Source: Herbidospora yilanensis
Lineage (GTDB): Bacteria; Actinomycetota; Actinomycetes; Streptosporangiales; Streptosporangiaceae
DNA: 64,000 nucleotides
Direction of reading: 5' to 3'
NCBI RefSeq assembly: GCF_001570565.1
Contig: NZ_BBXE01000026.1
Span: 118,911 to 182,910 of the forward strand
Shown here: piece by piece, positions 27,987 through 35,839 of the stretch
Layout of the letters: each line of letters starts with the position of its first letter
Numbering within the stretch: the stretch's first letter is position 1
Position numbers and translations under genes: made by a program
Notes under the pieces: model-generated
The model's input: only the letters and a program-made list of their open reading frames with translations
The model's database searches: none
Told to the model about the DNA's origin: nothing

Positions 27987-28522
27987 GCGGCGCCTCGACC
28001 GCGGTCGTCGTGATGGACATGCTCAACACCTACGACCACGAGGACGCCGAGACGCTGGCCGCCAACGTGGAGCAGACGATCGGCCCGATCGTCCGGCTGA
28101 TCGACAAGGCCAGGCGCGCCGACGTGGAACTGATCTTCGTGAACGACAACCACGGCGACTTCAGCGCCGGCCGCGAGGAGCTGGTCCGGCGGGCCCGGGC
28201 CGGGAAACGCCCCGACCTGGTGGAACCGCTGGTGCCGCCGGGGAACTTCGCGTTCCTGCCGAAGGTCCGCCACAGCGTCTTCTACGGCACGCCGCTGGAG
28301 TACGCGCTGAACCGCGAGCGCATCGAGACCATCGTGCTGGCCGGGCAGGTGACCGAGCAGTGCGTGCTCTACAGCGCCCTCGACGCCTACGTGCGCGAGT
28401 TCTCGGTCCGGGTGGCCGTCGACGGCGTGGCGGCCATCCACGACGACCTCGGCGAAGCGGCGCTGCGCATGATGGAGCGGAACATGCGGGCCGAACTGCT
28501 CCCGGCCGCCGACTGCCTGTGA
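27983..28522 (+). CDS. isochorismatase-family cysteine hydrolase
   Basis: A 179-residue single-domain cysteine hydrolase with the triad D12 (VVMDMLNTY), K94 (LPKVRH) and C127 (VTEQCVLYSA). The family includes nicotinamidases and N-carbamoylsarcosine amidases; the carbamoyl-hydrolase members are notable given the carbamoyltransferase heading this operon. It is coupled to the preceding GT4 gene by a 4-bp overlap, and its stop touches the next reading frame. Confidence 0.86.
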   Translation: MSGASTAVVVMDMLNTYDHEDAETLAANVEQTIGPIVRLIDKARRADVELIFVNDNHGDFSAGREELVRRARAGKRPDLVEPLVPPGNFAFLPKVRHSVFYGTPLEYALNRERIETIVLAGQVTEQCVLYSALDAYVREFSVRVAVDGVAAIHDDLGEAALRMMERNMRAELLPAADCL

Positions 28523-28533
28523 TGGAGACCTCG

Positions 28534-29160
28534 ATGCGAAAAGACGTGCTCCACGCCCTGGCCGACGAGGCGGCGGCGGTGGCGGGCGGGTGCGGCGCGA
28601 CGATGGCGGTCTGGCCGTCGTCCGGCGTGGAGACCGTGCTGGTGGCCTCCCATCCGGAACTCGGGGAGCTGGTCGAACTGGAACACGTCCTCGGCGACGG
28701 CCCCGGCCTCCACGCCCTGCGCGCGGAGCAGCCGGTGAGCGTGCCCGACCTCGTCCACGACCCGCGCTGGGCGCGGCTGGGGCACGAGGCGCTGGCCCGG
28801 GGGCTGCGGGCCTGCGTGGCGGCGTCCGGTCCGGGTCCCGGGGCGACCGCCGTGGTCACCGTCTACGGCCTGCGCCCGGGTGAGCCCGGCGAGACGGCCG
28901 TCCCGTTCCTCGCCTCACTGGCCCGGCAGGCGGCGTGGTTGTCGGCCTTCGCCGAGACCCGCGAGCAGCAGGAGCGGGAGGTCCGCCGGCTCCGCCAGAC
29001 CATGGACGGCAGGGAGACGATCGAGCAGGCCAAGGGCATGATCATGCAGGCGCTCGGGGTGGACGCCGAGGAGGCCTTCGCCGAGCTGCGCCGCACCTCC
29101 CAGAACGCCCACATGAAGCTCAGAGACGTCGCCCAACGCCTCGTCGCCCGCGAGATCTAG
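28534..29160 (+). CDS. GAF-ANTAR RNA-binding regulator
   Basis: A 208-residue protein. A GAF-like sensor spans about residues 5-140, and an ANTAR domain the last 55 (RQTMDGRETIEQAKGMIMQA, then the AEEAFAELRRTSQNAHMKL helix). ANTAR proteins bind paired hairpins in nascent RNA and prevent termination. ATG 28534 is preferred because GGAG lies 6 bp upstream; ATG 28522, overlapping the hydrolase stop, is possible. As last gene of the operon it could control the glycan genes, but no paired ANTAR target hairpins were identified. Confidence 0.86.
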   Translation: MRKDVLHALADEAAAVAGGCGATMAVWPSSGVETVLVASHPELGELVELEHVLGDGPGLHALRAEQPVSVPDLVHDPRWARLGHEALARGLRACVAASGPGPGATAVVTVYGLRPGEPGETAVPFLASLARQAAWLSAFAETREQQEREVRRLRQTMDGRETIEQAKGMIMQALGVDAEEAFAELRRTSQNAHMKLRDVAQRLVAREI

Positions 29161-29639
29161 AGATTGCGGCTGTCCCGGGGCTCCACGTAGGGCTCCTGGT
29201 CGGCGGGCTGCCCGGCGGCGATGGCCCGCCCCCTGGCGATCTCCGCGTCGAACTCCACCCCGAGCAGCACCGCGATGTTGGTGATCCACAACCAGATCAG
29301 GAAGACCACGACCCCGGCCAGCGTCGCGTACGTCTTGCTGTACGACCCGAAGTTCGCCACGTAGAAGCCGAACAGGCCCGAGGCCGCGATCCACCCGATG
29401 ACCGCCACGGTGCTGCCGGGCGTGATCCACCGGAAGCCCGGATGCTCGACGTTGGGCGCGAACCAGGCGGCAGGGTCTTCCAGATCGGGCGGCCCTCCGG
29501 CATCTCGTACATGATGTTGGCGGCCCGCATGAACGCCCTGACGTATCCCGACGCCGACCAGAACGCGACGGCGAGCCCGATGACGGTGGCGATCCCGGCC
29601 GCGCCCTGGCTGCTCTGCAGCGACTGGAGCACGGGTCAT
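29157..29639 (-). pseudogene. remnant of YihY/BrkB-family membrane protein
   Basis: Two frames carry pieces of one BrkB protein. The first (about 29632-29470) reads LQSSQGAAGIATVIGLAVAF, then YVRAFMRAANIMYEMPEGRP and IWKT; the second (about 29470-29157) reads WFAPNVEHPGFRWITPGSTV and VVFLIWLWITNIAVLLGVEF. The N-terminal third is absent, the stretch normally joining IWKT to FAPN (roughly 70 residues) is missing, and the frame shifts at the join. A truncated, internally deleted pseudogene is the best reading. Its stop shares CTAG with the convergent ANTAR gene. Confidence 0.85.
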
Positions 29640-30025
29640 GGACCTCCGCTACCCGGAGTCCGGACGAGCAGTCGTTCCATCAGCGCCCGCGGGTCGGCGA
29701 CCGTCACCGTGAGCCCCGGATGACGCAGCGGCCCGATCGGGCGGCGGAACCGCAGGCAGACCCCCTGCCGTGTGCCGGTGCCGAAGGTCAGCCCCCGGTC
29801 GGAGAGCGAGACCCGGGGCCCGATGGCCTTGATCGCCGAGTAGGGCCCGCTCAGCTCGGCCCCGGCCAGGTTGGCGAGGTCGGTCGCCACCTTCCAGGGC
29901 CCGAACGCCACCCGGACGTGGTCGTCTCCCACCACCACCCGGCACGTGTCGGGACGGATGCCGAGCAGCCCCAGGAGCCGCCGGTAACGGTCGTCGAACT
30001 CGAACTCGAAGACTTCGTTCGTCAT
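29636..30025 (-). CDS. conserved-looking hypothetical protein
   Basis: A 129-residue soluble protein starting MTNEVFEFEFDDRYRRLLGL and containing GDDHVRVAFGPWKVATDLAN and a basic RFRRPIGPLRHPG segment. The pattern of a start motif, regular beta-strand-like hydrophobics and a Val/Asp-rich end looks like a real folded protein, but I do not recognise the family. It lies just upstream of the decayed BrkB gene, with which it may once have been co-transcribed. Confidence 0.65.
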   Translation of the reverse strand: MTNEVFEFEFDDRYRRLLGLLGIRPDTCRVVVGDDHVRVAFGPWKVATDLANLAGAELSGPYSAIKAIGPRVSLSDRGLTFGTGTRQGVCLRFRRPIGPLRHPGLTVTVADPRALMERLLVRTPGSGGP

Positions 30026-30075
30026 GAATCCGCCCTACCCGGGATCAGGGACGTATCGCCGGGCAGGGGGAACTC

Positions 30076-30451
30076 ATGAAGGCACTGGTCATCAACTGCA
30101 CGCTCAAACCGTCACCCGCGCCGTCCAACACGCAGGCCCTCGCCGACGTCGTCATCGCCGAGCTCGGCCAGAGGGGTGTGGAGGTCGAGACGGTGCGCGC
30201 GGTCGACCTGAACCTGCCGCCCGGCGTCGAGACCGACCTGGGACCGGGGGACGACTGGCCGGCCGTCCACGCCAAGGTGCTGGAATCGGGCCTGGACGTA
30301 CTGGCACCTGGGCCCCGGCGCGGGCCCCGACTACCTCGACGACCGGCGCGGCCACGACTGGTCGGCCAAGACCGGCCGCACCATGGCCGCCAACCTGGTC
30401 TCCGTCGCGGCGGCCCTGGCCGCCGAGCCGATCGGCGCTCCGCCCGGCTGA
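30076..30451 (+). pseudogene. remnant of flavodoxin-fold NAD(P)H-dependent FMN reductase
   Basis: The frame from ATG 30076 gives the reductase N-terminus (MKALVINCTLKPSPAPSNTQ, then ALADVVIAELGQRGVEVETV) up to KVLESGLDVL at about 30300. A different frame then gives the family C-terminus AWTYWHLGPGAGPDYLDD and GHDWSAKTGRTMAANLVSVA, with a stop at 30449-30451. About 100 central residues, including the flavin-binding strand and loop, are missing between the halves, and the frame changes at the join. An internal deletion has killed the gene. Confidence 0.88.
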
Positions 30452-30456
30452 CCGGG

Positions 30457-31038
30457 TTACGCGGGGGTGCGGCCCAGATAGCGGAGCAGTTCGTCGGCGA
30501 CGGGGGTGCCGGAGGGGTCACCGCCGGCCTCGACGACGGGGGCGTAGGCGCCCCACTGGCGCAGCGGTTCGACGATCTCCCGCGCGGCGGCGAGCAGGTG
30601 GCCGGCGATCTCGTCGTCGAGCGGGGAGGGCCGGCCCGTGGCGACGGCGACGTCCCAGGCGTGCACGGCGGCGTCGAGGGCGCACATCACCATGGCGACC
30701 GAGGTCGGCAGCTCGCCGTGCGGCAGCGGCGTCGGCACGGTCGCGGTGTCGTCGGACACCGTGGCCCACGCCGCCGCCCCCACCTCGACGGCGTTCTTCA
30801 CCAGCCCGGCCGCCGTGCCGTCGATCGAGCCGGAGGGCGAGAAGGGGTCGTAGGCCGGGCCGGGCCCGACGCCGAGCGCCTGCGCCCACACGAGCTGGTC
30901 GGCCGCGGCGTGCTGGACGACCTGGGCGACCGTCCATTCGGAGCACGGAGTGGCGGCGTCCCACTGATCGTCGCGCACACCGGCGACGGTGTTCTCCAGG
31001 GCCAGGAACGAGGTGGCCAGAACCTCACGAGCGTTCAT
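30457..31038 (-). CDS. TIGR03086-type metal-binding protein (DinB/mycothiol maleylpyruvate isomerase fold)
   Basis: A 193-residue four-helix DinB/MDMPI-fold protein. The typical helix start DDQWDAATPCSEWTVAQVVQ and the metal ligands H43 (VVQHAAADQ) and the distal H/D in DAAVHAWDVAV are visible. The family is widespread in mycothiol-producing actinobacteria and some members are thiol-dependent transferases; the substrate is unknown. It is transcribed divergently from the WYL regulator at 31128, which probably controls it. Confidence 0.85.
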   Translation of the reverse strand: MNAREVLATSFLALENTVAGVRDDQWDAATPCSEWTVAQVVQHAAADQLVWAQALGVGPGPAYDPFSPSGSIDGTAAGLVKNAVEVGAAAWATVSDDTATVPTPLPHGELPTSVAMVMCALDAAVHAWDVAVATGRPSPLDDEIAGHLLAAAREIVEPLRQWGAYAPVVEAGGDPSGTPVADELLRYLGRTPA

Positions 31039-31089
31039 CGTGTACGCCTTTCGATCTCATTCGCGCTGATGAGAAAAGGCTATGGGCCC

Positions 31090-31112
31090 ATTAGGCTAGA
31101 TTCCTTCCTAAT
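31090..31112. promoter_or_regulatory. candidate operator between the DinB-like and WYL regulator genes
   Basis: ATTAGG (31090-31095) and CCTAAT (31107-31112) form inverted arms with an 11-bp spacer in the 89-bp divergent gap. A second short dyad, CTCAT...ATGAG, lies nearby at about 31058-31075. Either may bind the WYL regulator. Confidence 0.4.
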
Positions 31113-31127
31113 ATCCCCGAGGACAAG

Positions 31128-32123
31128 ATGGCTCCGACGACGACCCGCGTGCTCCGTCTCCTGTCCCTGCTGCAGGACCGGTCGCAGACCGGCCGTGAAC
31201 TGGCCGAACGCCTCGGCGTCACGGAACGCACCCTGCGGCAGGACATCCAGCGCCTGCGCGAACTCGGCTATCCGGTGCACGCCACCCGCGGCGCGGTGGG
31301 CGGATACCGGCTCGGCCAGGGCGCGACGATGCCCCCGTTGTTGCTCGACGACGACGAGGCGGTGGCCGTGGCGGTCGCCGTCGGCCTGGCCGAAGACGGC
31401 TCCAGCGGGATCGCCGACATCGACGCCAGCCTCACCCGGGCGCTCGCCAAGCTCCAGCGCATCCTCCCCAAGCACCTCCAGCGCAAGGTGTCCGCGTTGC
31501 GGTCGGCCACGGCGGTCGGGCCCGCCACGGTCGGCTCCCGCGAACCCGACGCGCCCGTGCCGGCCGCCACCCTCACCGTCGTCGCGAGCGCGATCCGCGA
31601 CGGCGCGACCCTGCTGGCGGCCTGCGCCGGCGCCGAGATCGAGGTGGAGCCCTACCGCCTGATCAGTTGGCGGCGGCGCTGGTTCCTGGTCGCCTACGAC
31701 CTCGGCACGCACACCTGGCGGGCGCTGCCGGTGGCCGATCTGTCGCTAGTGCGGTCGGGGGCGCGCCGTTTCGCCGCCCGCTCGCTGCCCGACGACGACC
31801 TCGTGGCCTTCGTGCTGCGCGAGGTGGCGCAGACCGGCTGGAAGGTCCAGGCCCGCGTGACCGTCCTGGCCCCGGCCGAGACCGTGATCGCCCGCATCAA
31901 CCCGGCCGTCGGCTTCGTCGAACCCGTCGACGCGGGCACCTGCGTGCTGGTCACCGGCGCGGACGCCCTGGAGACCATCGCGATCTACCTCAGCATGCTG
32001 ATGATGGACTTCCGCGTCGACGGCCCGCCCGAACTGGTCGCCCACGTCCGCACCATCGCCCGCCGCTACACCGAGGCCCTCGGCGGGTCACACGGGGAAC
32101 CTCACCCCGGTCAGCTCCTCTGA
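31128..32123 (+). CDS. WYL-domain transcriptional regulator
   Basis: A 331-residue regulator. An N-terminal helix-turn-helix (residues 1-60: [40 protein letters not shown]) is followed by the WYL domain (about residues 165-230: [20 protein letters not shown]) and a C-terminal WCX-like domain. WYL domains bind ligands or nucleic acids. Its 3' end overlaps the convergent SDR gene by 36 bp. It probably represses or activates the divergent DinB-like gene. Confidence 0.9.
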   Translation: MAPTTTRVLRLLSLLQDRSQTGRELAERLGVTERTLRQDIQRLRELGYPVHATRGAVGGYRLGQGATMPPLLLDDDEAVAVAVAVGLAEDGSSGIADIDASLTRALAKLQRILPKHLQRKVSALRSATAVGPATVGSREPDAPVPAATLTVVASAIRDGATLLAACAGAEIEVEPYRLISWRRRWFLVAYDLGTHTWRALPVADLSLVRSGARRFAARSLPDDDLVAFVLREVAQTGWKVQARVTVLAPAETVIARINPAVGFVEPVDAGTCVLVTGADALETIAIYLSMLMMDFRVDGPPELVAHVRTIARRYTEALGGSHGEPHPGQLL

Positions 32124-33017
32124 CAACGCCCACAACCGGCGCTGGGCCGTGACGTCGTACGACTGCGGGCTCGACCGCACCACCTTCGGGTGCCCCTTGC
32201 TCTCCTGGAACCCCTCGGGGCCGAAGTACTGACCTCCCTCGACGTCGGGGTCGGTCGCGGCGCGCAGCGAGGGCAGCGCGCCCATCTCGGCCGGCTGGAT
32301 CAGGAACGGCCGGACCAGCGCGAAGAAGGCCCGGAAGTAGAAGGGCTGGAGCGACACCGACGTGCGGGACCCTCCGGTGTCGGAGCCACCGGGATGGGCC
32401 GCGACGGCCATCGTCCCGGTTCCGGAGAGCCGCCGCTGGAGTTCGTAGGTGAACATCAGGTTCGCCAGCTTGGAGTTGCCGTACGCGGCGACCCGGCTGT
32501 AGTCGCGGGTGGTCCAGCCGAGGTCGCCGAAGTCGATGGGGCCGCCCTGCCGGTGCCCGGCGCTGCTGACGGTGACCACGCGCGAGCCGTCGACCGGCAG
32601 CATCAGGCCGAGCAGGAGCCCGGTGAGGGCGAAGTGGCCCAGATGGTTGGTGCCGAACTGCAGCTCGAAGCCGTCGGCCGTGGTCCGTCGCGGGGTGTAC
32701 ATGATGCCCGCGTTGTTGACCAGCAGGTCGATGCGGTCGTGAGCGGCCCGGAGCTCGCCGGCGGCGGCGCGGACCGACGCCAGCGACGCCAGGTCGAGGC
32801 GCTGCACGGTGACGTCGGCCCTCGGGTGTGCCGCGGCGATCTCCGCCGCGGCCTGCTTGCCCTTGTCCGCGTCGCGTACGGCGAGGACGACGGACGCCCC
32901 GCGCGCGGCGAGCACTTTGGCGGTCTCGAAGCCGATACCGGTGTTACCACCGGTGACGACGGCCACCCGCCCTCGCTGATCGGGCACGTCGGCGGCGGTC
33001 CAGCGCCGTGGGGGCAT
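32088..33017 (-). CDS. short-chain dehydrogenase/reductase (retinol-dehydrogenase-like)
   Basis: A 309-residue SDR with [29 protein letters not shown], catalytic SSAGH and [11 protein letters not shown]. This pattern is typical of actinobacterial oxidoreductases related to WW-domain oxidoreductase/retinol dehydrogenases. ATG 33017 has a GGAGGA ribosome site; upstream in-frame starts lie inside the operator region. It is divergent from the TetR gene and its promoter carries two TetR-type operators, so it is a likely target of that repressor. Confidence 0.88.
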   Translation of the reverse strand: MPPRRWTAADVPDQRGRVAVVTGGNTGIGFETAKVLAARGASVVLAVRDADKGKQAAAEIAAAHPRADVTVQRLDLASLASVRAAAGELRAAHDRIDLLVNNAGIMYTPRRTTADGFELQFGTNHLGHFALTGLLLGLMLPVDGSRVVTVSSAGHRQGGPIDFGDLGWTTRDYSRVAAYGNSKLANLMFTYELQRRLSGTGTMAVAAHPGGSDTGGSRTSVSLQPFYFRAFFALVRPFLIQPAEMGALPSLRAATDPDVEGGQYFGPEGFQESKGHPKVVRSSPQSYDVTAQRRLWALSEELTGVRFPV

Positions 33018-33035
33018 GGGTCCTCCAGATACAAT

Positions 33036-33080
33036 CGGGACGCTCGTTCCGTTTAGCACCATACCGGAACGTACGCCCCG
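33036..33080. promoter_or_regulatory. paired TetR-type operators
   Basis: Two 16-bp near-palindromes, CGGGACGCTCGTTCCG (33036-33051) and CGGAACGTACGCCCCG (33065-33080), lie between the divergent SDR (start 33017) and TetR (start 33100) genes. A third copy is upstream of the LLM oxidoreductase. Confidence 0.72.
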
Positions 33081-33099
33081 TTTGTCAAGGAGGACCCCT

Positions 33100-33657
33100 G
33101 TGACCGAGAAGGACCGGCCGCTGCGCGCGGACGCCGCCCGCAACCGCGCCCGCGTGTTGCGGGTCGCCTACGAGACCTTCGCCGAAGAGGGCGGGGGCGT
33201 GCCGATCGACGAGATCGCCCGCCGCGCGGGGGTGGGCGCGGGCACGATCTACCGGCACTTCCCCACCAAGGAGTCGTTGTTCCAGGCGATCGTGGCCGAC
33301 CGGCTGCGGCAGGTCGTCGAACGGGCCCGCGACCAGGCGGCGACCGACCCCGGGGAGGGCCTCTACGCCTTCCTCTTCCACCTGGCCGAACAGGGCGCGA
33401 CCGACCTGGGGCTCACCGAGGCCTTCGCCGGAACCGGCTTCGACCTGGCCACCTCCCTGCCCGAGGCCGAGCGGGAGTTCACCACCCTGATGGCCGACCT
33501 GCTCGCCCAGGCCCAGCGCGCGGGCACCGTGCGGCCCGACGTCGACGTGGACGACGTCAAGACCCTGATAGTCGGCCTGCAGGCGATGCGGCGCTTCCGC
33601 GGCGAGCAGGCCGACCGCGTCTACCCGCTGATCCGGGCCGGGCTCACCCGCAGATAA
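33100..33657 (+). CDS. TetR-family transcriptional regulator
   Basis: A 185-residue TetR repressor. The N-terminal helix-turn-helix is ILRV-like [14 protein letters not shown], then [20 protein letters not shown] and [10 protein letters not shown], with a C-terminal ligand/dimer domain. The start is GTG 33100, with AGGAGG upstream. Three copies of the same CGGAACG-type palindrome flank it on both sides, marking the divergent SDR, its own gene and the downstream LLM gene as its regulon. Confidence 0.9.
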   Translation: MTEKDRPLRADAARNRARVLRVAYETFAEEGGGVPIDEIARRAGVGAGTIYRHFPTKESLFQAIVADRLRQVVERARDQAATDPGEGLYAFLFHLAEQGATDLGLTEAFAGTGFDLATSLPEAEREFTTLMADLLAQAQRAGTVRPDVDVDDVKTLIVGLQAMRRFRGEQADRVYPLIRAGLTRR

Positions 33658-33667
33658 GCGGGGCAAT

Positions 33668-33704
33668 CGTTCCGGTATAGTCCCAAACCGGAACGACCGC
33701 CCCG
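33668..33704. promoter_or_regulatory. TetR-type operator upstream of the LLM gene
   Basis: CGGAACGACCGCCCCG (33689-33704) matches the two operators upstream of the TetR gene. A half-site, CGTTCCGG (33668-33675), forms a larger inverted pair with it (CGTTCCGGT...ACCGGAACG), a layout also present upstream of the TetR gene. Confidence 0.7.
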
Positions 33705-33724
33705 AATAACCCCGGAGGGACCGC

Positions 33725-34627
33725 ATGGAAATCGGACTGTCGAGCTACGGCGCCGCACCCGTCCCGGAACTCCTGGCCGAGATCGAGCACGCGCCGGCGC
33801 AGGGCTTCTCCCGGTTCTGGCTGGGCGAGCACGGCGGATGGGACCCGCTGACGGTGTTCGCCGCACTGGGAGACCGCGCCCCCGGCATCGGCCTGGCCAC
33901 ATCGGTCGTGGGCACCCACCCGCGCCATCCCCTCGCCCTGGCCGCCCAGGCCCTCACCACCCAGGCCGCGACCGGCGGCCGGTTGACGCTCGGCATCGGC
34001 CCGAGCCACCAGCCGGTCGTCGAGAGCCGATACGGGCTCACCTGGCAGCCGCCCCTGCGCCACTCACGGGAGATCCTGGAGATCCTCGGCCCGGTCCTGC
34101 GGGGCGAGCAGGTCGACGTCCACGGCCCCTCGATCACGGCGGTCGGCGGCGTCGCCGCCCCCGCGACGGCCCCGCCCGGCCTGCTGCTCGCCGCGAACGG
34201 CCCCCGCATGCTCGCCCTGGCCGGCGAACGGGCCGACGGCGCGCTCACCATGTGGACCACACCCCGTTTTCTCGACGAGGTCGCCGTCCCCGCGGTCACC
34301 GCCGCCGCTGCCGCGGCGGGCCGCCCCGCGCCCCGTATCGCCGTGGGCCTGCTCACCTCGGTGACCTCGGACGTCGACGGAACCCGTCAGCGCATCGACG
34401 AGGACTTCCGCCATGCCGCGGCCCTGCCCACCTTCCGCGGACTGCTCGACCGGCAGGGCTCGTCGGGGCCCGGCGACACCCTCGTCGCCGGCGACGAGAC
34501 GGCCGTCGAGAAGACGATCTCCCGCTTCGCCGACGCCGGGGCCACCGAGCTGATCGTCTTCCCGGTCGGCCGCCCAGAAGACCACGACCGCACGATCGCC
34601 CTGTTCGCCGACCTCGCCAAGAGGTAG
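33725..34627 (+). CDS. LLM-class (F420/FMN-dependent) oxidoreductase
   Basis: A 300-residue luciferase-like monooxygenase-family TIM barrel. It begins MEIGLSSYGAAPVPELLAEI and has the central LTLGIGPSHQPVVE strand (cofactor phosphate region) and GADGALTMWTT-like ERADGALTMWTT. Actinobacterial members mostly use coenzyme F420. It has a good CGGAGGG ribosome site and sits directly behind a TetR operator, so it belongs to the same small regulon as the SDR. Confidence 0.88.
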   Translation: MEIGLSSYGAAPVPELLAEIEHAPAQGFSRFWLGEHGGWDPLTVFAALGDRAPGIGLATSVVGTHPRHPLALAAQALTTQAATGGRLTLGIGPSHQPVVESRYGLTWQPPLRHSREILEILGPVLRGEQVDVHGPSITAVGGVAAPATAPPGLLLAANGPRMLALAGERADGALTMWTTPRFLDEVAVPAVTAAAAAAGRPAPRIAVGLLTSVTSDVDGTRQRIDEDFRHAAALPTFRGLLDRQGSSGPGDTLVAGDETAVEKTISRFADAGATELIVFPVGRPEDHDRTIALFADLAKR

Positions 34628-34715
34628 GCCGGTTGCGTACGGGGCTACTCATGTGGACCGTGCCAAAACTCCGGAAGCTGGTCTCACCCAGTCCCATCGA
34701 GAACGGGAGAGACCC

Positions 34716-35231
34716 ATGCTCCGCAACCTCGCTCGCGCCGGTGTGGCGTTCGCCGCCGTGGCAGGCGTCGCCCTGGCGACGGTCCCGGCCGCCCAGGCGT
34801 CCGTCGGCTACTACGTCCAGAACCAGCAGACGTCCCTGTGCGCCACCATCTCGGGCGGCGTCTCCACGGCCAACAACGTGCCCGCGGTCCAGTACTACTG
34901 CGACGGCCACGGTTCACGCCGCTGGACCCTGGCCCCCGGCGTCGGCGGCGGCGTCAAGATCCAGAACGTCTACACCGGCAAGTGCCTCACCCCCGCCGGC
35001 GGCGTCTCCACCGACAACAACCTGGCGATCGTCCAGTTCGACTGCGACAACCACAACTCGCGCTCGTGGTACCTGAACTACACCGGGACGCCGGGCCTCT
35101 ACCAACTGCAGAACGTGCAGACCGGCAAGTGCCTGACCGTCTCCGGCGGCGTCTCCACCGCCCCGAACGTCCCGCTCGTGCAGTTCACCTGCGACAGCCA
35201 CCCCTCGCGCGCCTGGTACGTCTACCTGTGA
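34716..35231 (+). CDS. secreted ricin-type beta-trefoil lectin
   Basis: A 171-residue exported protein. A signal peptide (LARAGVAFAAVAGVALATVP, then AQA-S) is followed by three beta-trefoil repeats, each with GKCL or SLCA, SGGVST..NN and a QF/YxC strand near the end (YCDGHGSRRW, FDCDNHNSRSW, FTCDSHPSRAW). It is a lone ricin-B lectin without a catalytic partner. It may bind cell-wall or environmental glycans. Start ATG 34716 follows a gggaga ribosome site. Confidence 0.88.
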   Translation: MLRNLARAGVAFAAVAGVALATVPAAQASVGYYVQNQQTSLCATISGGVSTANNVPAVQYYCDGHGSRRWTLAPGVGGGVKIQNVYTGKCLTPAGGVSTDNNLAIVQFDCDNHNSRSWYLNYTGTPGLYQLQNVQTGKCLTVSGGVSTAPNVPLVQFTCDSHPSRAWYVYL

Positions 35232-35240
35232 CCGGCCGCG

Positions 35241-35271
35241 GCCGGGTGGGACGGCCCCCGTCCCACCCGGC
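35241..35271 (+). terminator. strong hairpin after the lectin gene
   Basis: A perfect 14-bp GC-rich stem (35241-35254 with 35258-35271) with a 3-base loop lies 9 bp past the lectin stop. There is no long U-run, as is common for actinomycete terminators. Confidence 0.75.
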
Positions 35272-35334
35272 TCACGGACTCGTTCAGGTCCCGTTCGCGG
35301 TGAAGCAGACCAGCGCGCGGCCCGCCATCAGGAT

Positions 35335-35640
35335 CTATCGCTCGGTCAGGATCGGGAATCGGTCGCTCAGCTCGGTGATCTCAAGCAGTCTGGCCATCCG
35401 AGGGGTGAGGCCGGCCAACGCCAGGGTCACGCCGCGAGATCGGGCCCTCCCCTGCGCGTGGAGCAGCACGCCGAGCCCGCCGGCCCCGCAGAAGGTCACC
35501 TCGGACAGGTCCAGGACGAGCGTCTCGGCGCTCTGGTCGAGCGCGTCGAGAATCCGCCGTCGCAGGTCGGGGGTGGTGCAGACGTCGATGTCTCCGGACA
35601 GATGAAGGGTCGTGGGCGCCGTCGTTCCGAGCACGGTCAT
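35335..35640 (-). CDS. STAS-domain anti-sigma factor antagonist
   Basis: A 101-residue STAS protein of the SpoIIAA/RsbV type. The fold elements TLHLSGDIDVCTTPDLRRRI and LVLDLSEVTFCGAGGLGVLL are present, but the usual phospho-Ser stretch D-S-S/T is changed to FCGAGG, so the standard phosphorylatable serine is lacking. It could be a non-switchable antagonist or bind another partner. No anti-sigma kinase or sigma gene is adjacent. ATG 35640 is set by the family N-terminus. Confidence 0.82.
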   Translation of the reverse strand: MTVLGTTAPTTLHLSGDIDVCTTPDLRRRILDALDQSAETLVLDLSEVTFCGAGGLGVLLHAQGRARSRGVTLALAGLTPRMARLLEITELSDRFPILTER

Positions 35641-35774
35641 GACGGAACTTCCTCTGAGTCGTGTAGGCGGCCGAATGCCCCGGTCACGGGGTGACTCGGT
35701 CATGGTTCGCCGGGGCGACGCCGACCTGAGTGCCAACGCTCGAAAAGTCCTCGGTGCCCTCACCATATCCCAGC

Positions 35775-35802
35775 ACTTCCGGTATGCGGTGTTTCCGGAA
35801 GT
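35775..35802. other. inverted repeat upstream of the STAS gene and downstream of the NicO gene
   Basis: ACTTCCGG (35775-35782) and CCGGAAGT (35795-35802) are perfect 8-bp arms with a 12-base loop in the 199-bp gap 35641-35839. It could end the nickel-transporter message or act as an operator for the STAS gene; I see nothing else in the gap. Confidence 0.4.
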
Positions 35803-35839
35803 ACAGCCAAGGCGTGGCGATGGGAAAGACCGGGTCCCG

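Noticed and set aside
29720..30079. 119-codon plus-strand frame over the hypothetical gene 29636-30025
   Set aside because: Gln/Pro/Arg-rich composition without pattern; the minus frame looks like a folded protein.
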